DNA of 54,434 nucleotides, taken from positions 1 through 54,434 of the forward strand of contig JAAYCZ010000214.1 in assembly GCA_012729495.1 (NCBI GenBank), read 5' to 3'. Under the pieces are notes generated by a model. The model saw nothing but the letters and a program-made list of their open reading frames with translations. It did not search any database and was not told the origin of the DNA. This stretch comes from Syntrophomonadaceae bacterium. GTDB taxonomy: Bacteria > Bacillota > Syntrophomonadia > Syntrophomonadales > Syntrophomonadaceae. The position numbers and the translations under genes were made by a program. Positions 47,758 through 54,434 of this stretch are shown here, piece after piece; position 1 is the first letter of the stretch, and every line of letters begins with the position of its first letter.

Positions 47758-50700
47758 CTATATCCTCTGGGTCGTTAAAAAATTCTTTATTGTCTCAAAA
47801 ACTTTAATGATGCTTTCAGCTGTGTCTGGCGTATGGCCGATATTGGGCAGATATAGTACCTCGGGTATATTCCCTGCTTGCGTCAGATCTTTAATAGCCC
47901 TTATATTCTGACTTGGATATACTGCATCGTCTTTACCTGAATAAATAATCAAAACAGGGCATTTCAGTTTATCAACATAGCTTGATGGTGATAATGCCTG
48001 GGCAAGCTCAGTGTGTGGTTCGGGGGCAGAACACTTATGGTAATCAGGAACCGGTTCACCACCTATTAATTCATCACCCAGATCAGTCCAATCCCATACT
48101 CCCATTAAAGATATGGCTGCTTTATAAGTATCTGGATGAACAGCTGCTTGATAAAAGGCTGTATAGCCTCCGTAAGAATGTCCCATGATTCCAATCCATT
48201 CAGGATCTGCTATGCCGTTATGCTTGGCCCATTCAACGCTTTCAAAAACGTCCTGTTGGGCCAGAAACATGTTTTTACTTGCCGCATCAGTATATTCGTT
48301 TCCATATCCTAAAGAAAATCGAAAATCAACTGATAATACAGCTATTCCAAGGTTTGAAGCTAACAATGCATATTCGTTTGGGGTCCATATATATCTAGCT
48401 TGCGGGCCGCCATGAGTATTTACTATTAAGGGTAGATTTTGCGGGCTTTTGCCCGGTGGCAAGGTTAAGTATCCAAAAACAGTTTGTCCGTCACTGGTCT
48501 TAAAGGAAAACGGGTAGGTGTGTCCCACATCCCTTTTAGGAATTTCTGACGATAAAAGCAAAGTCGAGGTCCTGTTTTTAATATCATATAACTGATAACT
48601 GCCATAATCCCGATCATCTCTGTGCAACAAGACCGCATAACCAAAATCAGGGCTGATTGCCACAGGAAATTGGTTTTCTCCCAAATCCTCTTGTACATAA
48701 GCCATAATTGCTAAAATATCATCGTTTAAACACACCAGATGGGCTTTATCATCCACATATATCGCAGTCAACAGTTCTCCTGTAGCCGGGTTTTTTAGGC
48801 CAAAAACAGGAATTCCGGCAAGAATAGCGACCAGCTCATCGGCCACATCTGCACGGGGATTTTGATAGATAATTTCCTTTGCCATGGTTTCGGGATCAAC
48901 CTCATAGAGGGTAACATAGTTATCATAGAAATTGGTTTTAACTATCATTTTTTTATTATCTACAGTAAAGCCTACAATTTCATAATCACGGGTTAAAGAC
49001 AAGTCAAATTCGATAATACGTTTCCACGGTTTGTCTGCACTCTCACGGTAAAGAATGTATTTATCCGTAACATAATTTCTTCGCTTGGCAATTTCAATGC
49101 AGGCGGCCCTCAAAACTCCGGCATTATCGTAGTAATTGACAACTGATTCCCCCTCCTTTGAAGGGTACTCCTCCTGGGGAGTCGTACTGGCGGGGACCTG
49201 AGCGGACGGGGTTAAATCTGATACATTGATCGCCTTGGGCTCACCCATTACACTGTACCACAGCACCTTGCCGTCTTCCGAAAATAGAAAACCTGGATAT
49301 GAATAAGTTGCGTTGGATAGATAGTAATAAAGCAAATTCAACTCTTGGGCCGGCTCTTCAGCCTCAAGTCTTTTATACCACGAATTGCGTGCATTTATAA
49401 TCAGCTTGCAAGCCGTAGCAGCAGTGATTTTGATGTTTTCCTGCATCGTAATTTTATCGTTCTCCGAAATAATACCGTAATCTTGGGCTATTTTTACCAA
49501 ATCTGCATTCTTGGGGATATCAATATAAGTCATTCTCATAAGTGGATACAGAATGTCATCTCGGCAAACAAACCCGTTTATTTCCTCTTTTATATAACCT
49601 TGTTTTTGGGCAATATAACCGGGGTCTTCTCCCTGTTCAAATGTAATATATGGAATTGCTGCCTTTAGAAAGGTTTCCATGACCACGTAAGAATCCGGTT
49701 GTTGTTTACCAAGAAGAGTATTATGAAACTCTTTCATGGCTGTTAAATCGTCTGTATTGTCCTCCGCTGGACTGCTGCTTCTGTTTCTGCCTCCGGAAAC
49801 CGTACTGCCGGTAGTTAGATCACCGATAACTTTTTTTCCCTTGGAAGTTACCCCGGTTGACCCTGTCTGCAAGGTCAATTTGGTACCGGAAGTGTCAACC
49901 GCAGTATTATTGCCATTCACCTCAACTGTGCTTACGCTTCCTTGCCCCTTGATTACTACGCCGTCAGCATTGGATTCAATCCTGTTTACACTGGCACCGT
50001 AGGCAACATTTACAATATTTCCTTGGGCATGTGTTTTAAGAATAATTTCTTTTACCTTTGTCCCTGCATCAGCCAAAATGCTAATATTACCAGCCGCCGC
50101 TGCAATGACTTGGATTTCAGAATCCTCGAATAAAAACTCAGATGCTGCAGCATTAATCTGTATGGTTCCCTGTACTTTTGTGTCCTTGATATATAAAGAA
50201 GCGCCCTTTGCCCCCTGAGCAACAATAAGATTACCGGTAACGGTTGCCTGATTTAATATAACATCATTGCTGGTGATGAGAACAATGCCATCCATCTTTC
50301 CGGTATATGTTCCCGGTTTGTTGATATAGGTAGTGACGGCGTTATCCAAAACGGTTACAACAGCTGCTCGGTTCATATTACCAGCGGGATAAAAGAAACC
50401 ATCATAGCCCTTTAAAATTTTTCCCCGGACCATGGCATTTACATATCCTCTTGCCCAAGAGGATATGCTGTTGCCATCCTTAAACAGTTCAGAACCATCT
50501 GCTGCTTCAGCTATGCCTAATGCTTTCCCCAGCATTACGGCCGCTTCTTCCCGAGTAATGGTATCCTCCGGTCGTATCTGATGATTGCCGTCACCGCGAA
50601 TAATTCCCGATGCAACGCATTTTAGAACCGCCTCAGTATACCAGGTATTGCCCAAATCGCTAAACTGGTTGTCCGCCTGTTCGCCAAGACCCAGCAATCG

Positions 50701-50949
50701 ACTGATAACAGCCGCCATTTCAGCCCGGGTTAAGGAATCGTCGGGACGAAAATTGCCATTATAACCATTAACGATTTCGTAGTTACTCCATTTATCAATT
50801 GCTGCCCTTGCCCAGTGCTTATCTGTGTCACTATAGCTCTCACTGGCCGCATATGTTGGTATTACCAAAGAGAAAAAGAGTATCACCATCACAATATAAA
50901 AGAAAATTCTTTTTTTGTGAAAATACTTCGCGGGATTAAAAGCATTCAT
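47758..50949 (-). CDS. Surface-anchored S9-family peptidase with three SLH domains
   Basis: 1063 residues. Signal peptide (about 1-35, ending TYAASES); three S-layer homology domains at about 38-85, 93-140 and 155-205, each with the GY(N)G/TRAEMAA-type motif. A Thr/Ser/Gly-rich beta-solenoid-like stretch follows (about 215-400, ending SGGRNRSSS), then a middle region (410-780) and the prolyl oligopeptidase domain. Nucleophile Ser925 in GHSYGG, Asp around 1007-1008 in YSGKDDAVYP, His1039 in NIGHTPD. SLH domains tether it to cell-wall polymer; the enzyme likely trims exported peptides. Fusion of SLH to S9 is uncommon. The gene is bracketed by two near-identical repeats. ATG start. Confidence 0.93.
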   Translation of the reverse strand: MNAFNPAKYFHKKRIFFYIVMVILFFSLVIPTYAASESYSDTDKHWARAAIDKWSNYEIVNGYNGNFRPDDSLTRAEMAAVISRLLGLGEQADNQFSDLGNTWYTEAVLKCVASGIIRGDGNHQIRPEDTITREEAAVMLGKALGIAEAADGSELFKDGNSISSWARGYVNAMVRGKILKGYDGFFYPAGNMNRAAVVTVLDNAVTTYINKPGTYTGKMDGIVLITSNDVILNQATVTGNLIVAQGAKGASLYIKDTKVQGTIQINAAASEFLFEDSEIQVIAAAAGNISILADAGTKVKEIILKTHAQGNIVNVAYGASVNRIESNADGVVIKGQGSVSTVEVNGNNTAVDTSGTKLTLQTGSTGVTSKGKKVIGDLTTGSTVSGGRNRSSSPAEDNTDDLTAMKEFHNTLLGKQQPDSYVVMETFLKAAIPYITFEQGEDPGYIAQKQGYIKEEINGFVCRDDILYPLMRMTYIDIPKNADLVKIAQDYGIISENDKITMQENIKITAATACKLIINARNSWYKRLEAEEPAQELNLLYYYLSNATYSYPGFLFSEDGKVLWYSVMGEPKAINVSDLTPSAQVPASTTPQEEYPSKEGESVVNYYDNAGVLRAACIEIAKRRNYVTDKYILYRESADKPWKRIIEFDLSLTRDYEIVGFTVDNKKMIVKTNFYDNYVTLYEVDPETMAKEIIYQNPRADVADELVAILAGIPVFGLKNPATGELLTAIYVDDKAHLVCLNDDILAIMAYVQEDLGENQFPVAISPDFGYAVLLHRDDRDYGSYQLYDIKNRTSTLLLSSEIPKRDVGHTYPFSFKTSDGQTVFGYLTLPPGKSPQNLPLIVNTHGGPQARYIWTPNEYALLASNLGIAVLSVDFRFSLGYGNEYTDAASKNMFLAQQDVFESVEWAKHNGIADPEWIGIMGHSYGGYTAFYQAAVHPDTYKAAISLMGVWDWTDLGDELIGGEPVPDYHKCSAPEPHTELAQALSPSSYVDKLKCPVLIIYSGKDDAVYPSQNIRAIKDLTQAGNIPEVLYLPNIGHTPDTAESIIKVFETIKNFLTTQRI

Positions 50950-51012
50950 AATTCCTACACCAAACCTTTCATTTATTGAAATGCCCCCTCTGTTTCAAGT
51001 GCCCAGGAAGCA

Positions 51013-51189
51013 CGGAAGCACGGGGACGGTTCTTTTGCTTCCTTGATGCTTCCTATGATTTAAAAATAAAGTTGAGAGATATGCCGAGAATCCCAATAGT
51101 TTCACTTTTTTCTCTTTCTTTTCTTGGCATACTATTCATTCACATATTTATTAATTAATTGGAAGCAAAAAGAACGTCCCCATGCTTCC
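51013..51189. repeat. Direct repeat copy B (177 bp)
   Basis: Same orientation and sequence as copy A (one mismatch). It begins 64 bp upstream of the SLH/S9 start codon, so any promoter for that gene lies in or between this repeat and the start. The two copies are 3.26 kb apart. Confidence 0.9.
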
Positions 51190-51205
51190 ACATGCTTCCA
51201 AGTTG

Positions 51206-51313
51206 GGGTATGCCGCGAATCCTGGTAGCTTTACTTTTTTCTCTGGCTTTCTTAACACACTATTCATTTCCATATTTATTATTTCAAGCACGAGAACGTC
51301 CCCCCCTGCTTCC
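51206..51313. repeat. Degenerate third copy of the same repeat
   Basis: gggtatgccgcgaatcc, ctttacttttttctctggct and gagaacgtccccccctgctt match the middle and right end of copies A and B with several changes and small gaps. It lies between copy B and the end of the S41 gene. With copy B it fills most of the 384-bp gap 50950-51333, in which I see no gene. Confidence 0.75.
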
Positions 51314-51333
51314 TGAAACGAAAGTCCACTATT

Positions 51334-52833
51334 TTAATTGCTTTGTGACATCAAGGCCCGTATTGCTTCTTCCAATTCTACGTCTTGCCCGTTGGCAATT
51401 CTTATGGCATTTTCTGCATTCATGGGAATCCGGATAGACGGAGCAACCCCGCCAACTCCTTCCCGGCTATCCAATTGAATCATTTTATTCTCATCAAGCG
51501 ATTGTCCGGACGGCCAGCGGACGATGATGTTACCTGGCATTAAAGCTTCGGGACCGGATAATCCGAAGGAGCCGTTGGTTCCATAAAAACCCAGAGTATC
51601 TCCGTTGGGAAGATTGCGAATTCCCATCGCTATCCCTTCACCTGAGCTTATGCATTTCGTATTTATCAAGGCAATGATTCGCCCCTTGTAACAATGCTTG
51701 GCCGGATTAATGGATAAAGCCTGGGCACCTGTTTTGGGGTCTGCCGTTAGAATTTCACGCTTACCCGTTTTTTGATTATACGCATTCTGGTATTCATAAA
51801 ATGTTTTTGCCGGGTAAAATGATCCCAGCATAGCTGCCGCCATTTCATCCAAACCACCCATATTGTTACGCAGATCAAGAATGATTCCGCTTGATTGGGA
51901 TTCTATGGCTTCTTCCACCGCCTGACGAAACAACTCCAAGGTAGAAGGCGCTTTACCGGTTTGCCTGAGGTCGGCATCAAACTCGCCCCATATTCTAATA
52001 TAGCTGATACCTCCCGGCAGATTTCTTTTCTCTATCATAGCCTCCGGCATGGGGTTAGGGTTTTCAATCTCCAGAATGGCATCCCTCAACCTGTCGGAAA
52101 CCACCGCATCCGGGTAATTTTTCTTCAATGATTTATTATTGTCATCATACGCTGTCAGGAATGCTTCCTGAGGCTTTGTTTCCCCTTCGTTGATAAATGA
52201 AACGATAACCTCGGTTCCAATGGGTGCGCGGACAATGTATTGCGTTTGCTTAAGCTCCAAGTCTGCTTGCGTCGCCGAATTGTTTGTAAATACAGTTGAT
52301 ACTGCAGTAATAGCTTCACGTGCATCAAGCCCGTTCCATTGCAAGAGTTGCGCGCCTGTTCTGATTCCCGACTCCCAAGCTGGCCCTGATTCATCCACCC
52401 ATGTAGTGATGATACTGGCATCATCGAGTTTGGCAACTGATAAACCATATCCACCACCAATATATTGTTTATCAATATTTCGTAAATTGGTACAGCCTAC
52501 ATGTCCATCCGGTAACCCATGAAGGTAGTTTCGAAGGGCAATATAATAGTCATTAAAATCATTTTTCTCTTGTGCCGTACGAATCATTGCCCCATATTCA
52601 TCATAATGTTTCTCCCAATCAATCCCTTTCCAGGTGGTAAAAGCGTATTCCTTTGATATTCTATGGTGCAATTTATCAAAAGCCTCTGTCCAGGTGAGTT
52701 TACTATAGTCACTTTTCTGCAGATTGGGTTTTATGAAAAAGTTAAAGTATAGGAAAGCAAGCATTACGATCAGAAATACAACTACCAGCAAAATAAGGAC
52801 AGCTTTTTTATTCTTTTTAAGTTTCTGAATCAA
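51334..52833 (-). CDS. Membrane-anchored S41-type peptidase
   Basis: 499 residues, TTG start. Residues 10-33 form an N-terminal anchor; a PDZ-like part lies at about 130-200; the C-terminal core has IILDLRNNMGGLDEM and INTKCISSGEG, with Ser396 as the likely nucleophile. The Lys that pairs with Ser in CtpA/Tsp (TFGKG motif) is replaced (GTNGSFG region), so it may use the His-containing tricorn-like mechanism or be altered. It probably acts outside the cytoplasm on peptides, like its S9 neighbour. Same strand, upstream of the SLH gene. Confidence 0.86.
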   Translation of the reverse strand: MIQKLKKNKKAVLILLVVVFLIVMLAFLYFNFFIKPNLQKSDYSKLTWTEAFDKLHHRISKEYAFTTWKGIDWEKHYDEYGAMIRTAQEKNDFNDYYIALRNYLHGLPDGHVGCTNLRNIDKQYIGGGYGLSVAKLDDASIITTWVDESGPAWESGIRTGAQLLQWNGLDAREAITAVSTVFTNNSATQADLELKQTQYIVRAPIGTEVIVSFINEGETKPQEAFLTAYDDNNKSLKKNYPDAVVSDRLRDAILEIENPNPMPEAMIEKRNLPGGISYIRIWGEFDADLRQTGKAPSTLELFRQAVEEAIESQSSGIILDLRNNMGGLDEMAAAMLGSFYPAKTFYEYQNAYNQKTGKREILTADPKTGAQALSINPAKHCYKGRIIALINTKCISSGEGIAMGIRNLPNGDTLGFYGTNGSFGLSGPEALMPGNIIVRWPSGQSLDENKMIQLDSREGVGGVAPSIRIPMNAENAIRIANGQDVELEEAIRALMSQSN

Positions 52834-53085
52834 TTACTCCACCATCTTCCCCATTTGTAAAGTTATCCCCGCCGATTGCTTTCCAGCTTTACTGTGGCGA
52901 GTCTGCCCAAGCGGTTTGATAATCAAGCCTTCCCGCCTCTACTTGGTAGAATCTTTCCTTCCCTTTGCTATTCGAACCGACTAAGCTTTCCCACTCACAA
53001 ATATCCTCAATCTATTCCATGTTCTAATACTTCTTCAGCATCGCTAAAATACCTCTAAACATCCTAATAATCCCCGTAAGCGCGA

Positions 53086-53134
53086 AAAAGCAAGGGGACG
53101 GCGCTTCTATTGCTTTCCCGTCCCCTGCTTCCCT
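53086..53134. repeat. Short REP-like hairpin of the same family
   Basis: aagcaaggggacgg near 53089-53102 and ccgtcccctgctt near 53119-53131 are inverted partners. Sequence ggggacgg/ccgtcccc matches the termini of the 177-bp repeats. It directly precedes the stop of the truncated stalk-domain gene; no gene is visible in the rest of the 299-bp gap 52834-53132. Confidence 0.65.
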
Positions 53135-54434
53135 ATTCTTCAATACTCCGGTAATAACTTTCCGTTTGGCCCGATAATTCATTGGACCAGGGAGAATATA
53201 TATCATTTGTTTCCCCGTCACCATAATAATAAGTATAGTTGAAACGTAATCGATAGGAATATTTTCTGGCATTGATAATGGTTTCCGTTAAACCGCCTTC
53301 ATCCTCAACATCATACGAGATATAATAGGTATTGGTTTTACCGGGCACGGCATATTCAGGATCGGCAAATAAATCCAAATGACCGCCTCCGCCGCCGGTA
53401 ACGCCCCATTCCCCATCGTCAATCTTCCCGTCGGTTTCAAGGTTTACCCAGCCGTCGGCAGGGTGTTGCTGATCCAAAGTCAGCAAGTTTGCCGGCACGG
53501 TGACCTGCAGACGGAAATAGGGAACTCCGTCATCATAGGTCAATAACTCCAGGTTTGATATAGTAGGTGCGGGCAAACTTGAGGGAACCCCGGAGGGTAG
53601 CCCAACAGATGGAGTTAAGGTATCAGTTTTTTCTGCTGCCGTATCATAGGTGACCGTAACCATTCTGGCAGCATCATCCCAGGAGACATTGCAACCCAGG
53701 CTTTCACCGACAAACCTCAGAGGCAGCATGGTTCGTCCGGTCGCAGAGATAAATGGTGCTGCCGTCATGGATGTTTCGGCGCCGTCAACCCGTGCTTTCA
53801 TTTGACCAATCCACAATTCCACCATTATTCCGTCAAAATCAATGGTAACTTTTTGTTGGGTGCCGTCCCACTCAATATTACCGCCCATTTCGGTAATCAG
53901 CGCCCGAATCGGAAGAAATGTTCTGCCTTCTTTTATTACCGGAGCAGTACCAAAACCCGAATCGATTTCCTTCATTACTCCGTTGCCGCTCATTACAGGG
54001 TTGTCAATGGTCAATTGAATGGTTCCGGATGATTCTTTGGGAGCAGCGGCAACTTCATTGGAAGCTGTCCCGACGCTGTTATCGACAAACACCGGCTTTA
54101 CTGTATAGTAATAGGTCGTGCCCGTCTGTACATCGGTGTCAATGTAGCTGAGTATCTTAATATGGTTTGCCGCCGGGGTGACAGGTTGGCTTCCCGGGCT
54201 GGTTGTTTTATAAACGTTATATCCTGCCACACCCCGGGAGTCGCTGATGCTGTTCCAGTCCAGCCTGACAAAACCCACCCCGGCCTGGGCTTTAAGGGTT
54301 AAAACATCGGCAGTAATCCCGGCAGGTATATTTCCCAAAGCATCGGGATTGATATGAACTGGTGCTGCGGCCTCCGGGATAGGTTTCAAATCTGCCACGG
54401 CTTCCGCCGGATAGCCGTGAAAAGGATTGCTCCA
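53133..54434 (-). CDS. Exported FnIII / copper-amine-oxidase-N-like stalk protein (5' end outside window)
   Basis: The frame is open to the window's right end (WSNPFHGYPAEA upstream of a GTG), so at least 433 residues and the N-terminus are missing. A fibronectin type III domain is at about 40-135 of the visible part (RLDWNSISD, YTVKPVF). Two stalk-domain repeats follow, GRTFLPIRALITEMG and GRTMLPLRFVGESLG, the copper amine oxidase N-like module found in Clostridial surface proteins. A tail of unknown fold ends the protein. Likely cell-surface, binding role only; no enzymatic residues recognised. Confidence 0.82.
   Translation of the reverse strand, partial: WSNPFHGYPAEAVADLKPIPEAAAPVHINPDALGNIPAGITADVLTLKAQAGVGFVRLDWNSISDSRGVAGYNVYKTTSPGSQPVTPAANHIKILSYIDTDVQTGTTYYYTVKPVFVDNSVGTASNEVAAAPKESSGTIQLTIDNPVMSGNGVMKEIDSGFGTAPVIKEGRTFLPIRALITEMGGNIEWDGTQQKVTIDFDGIMVELWIGQMKARVDGAETSMTAAPFISATGRTMLPLRFVGESLGCNVSWDDAARMVTVTYDTAAEKTDTLTPSVGLPSGVPSSLPAPTISNLELLTYDDGVPYFRLQVTVPANLLTLDQQHPADGWVNLETDGKIDDGEWGVTGGGGGHLDLFADPEYAVPGKTNTYYISYDVEDEGGLTETIINARKYSYRLRFNYTYYYGDGETNDIYSPWSNELSGQTESYYRSIEE

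Noticed and set aside
1-54434. CRISPR array, rRNA or tRNA genes, phage or replication origin
   Set aside because: I saw no regularly spaced repeats with unique spacers, no rRNA, and no cloverleaf I could defend; the 'holin' at 44039-44368 is a chromosomal family.

Overview
The window looks like the chromosome of an anaerobic, endospore-forming member of the Firmicutes (Clostridia). The evidence is the sporulation genes spoIIP, yqfC and yqfD, a T-box leader, a CIRCE/HrcA heat-shock control site, a CcpN-PpsR-PPDK module, glycyl-tRNA synthetase split into two genes, and SLH-type cell-surface proteins. The archaeal-like chaperonin in the dnaK operon and the acyl-CoA dehydrogenase pair suggest the Syntrophomonadales/Peptococcaceae/Carboxydothermus neighbourhood. 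That placement is inference only.

Layout. 1-1.6 kb: the 3' half of feoB, then a small membrane-anchored HTH protein. 1.8-6.0 kb (minus): ccpN-ppsR-ppdK, a pyruvate/PEP control unit. 6.2-9.5 kb (minus): glyQ-glyS behind a T-box leader. 9.5-20.5 kb (minus): the classic Bacillus/Clostridium core block rpsU, yqfC, yqfD, phoH, pgpH, ybeY, dgkA, cdd, era, recO. It is interrupted by deoC and by an unrecognised exported protein. 20.6-23.4 kb (minus): an inserted XRE regulator plus two acyl-CoA dehydrogenases whose catalytic Glu is replaced. 23.4-33 kb (minus): hrcA, a group II/III (thermosome-like) chaperonin, grpE, dnaK, dnaJ, prmA, rsmE, mtaB, with a perfect CIRCE and a sigma-A promoter in front. 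33-42.3 kb: hemW, lepA, mnmA, murJ, a small unknown gene, spoIIP, an IS30 remnant where gpr often lies, rpsT (+) and holA. 42.4-46.8 kb: a MITE-like repeat, an FAD oxidoreductase, a holin-like membrane protein, an MBL hydrolase and a MATE exporter. 47-54.4 kb (minus): an accessory surface region with a HhH-GPD glycosylase, a 1063-residue SLH/S9 peptidase fusion bracketed by two nearly identical 177-bp direct repeats, an S41 peptidase, and a truncated FnIII/stalk-domain protein.

How the genes fit together. Most of the window is one long, conserved housekeeping neighbourhood (translation quality control, rRNA/tRNA modification, membrane lipid recycling, sporulation, heat shock) read leftwards. 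Lineage-specific genes have been inserted between conserved neighbours. The most notable items are the archaeal-type chaperonin under HrcA/CIRCE control, the active-site-altered dehydrogenase pair, and the repeat-bracketed SLH-peptidase gene.
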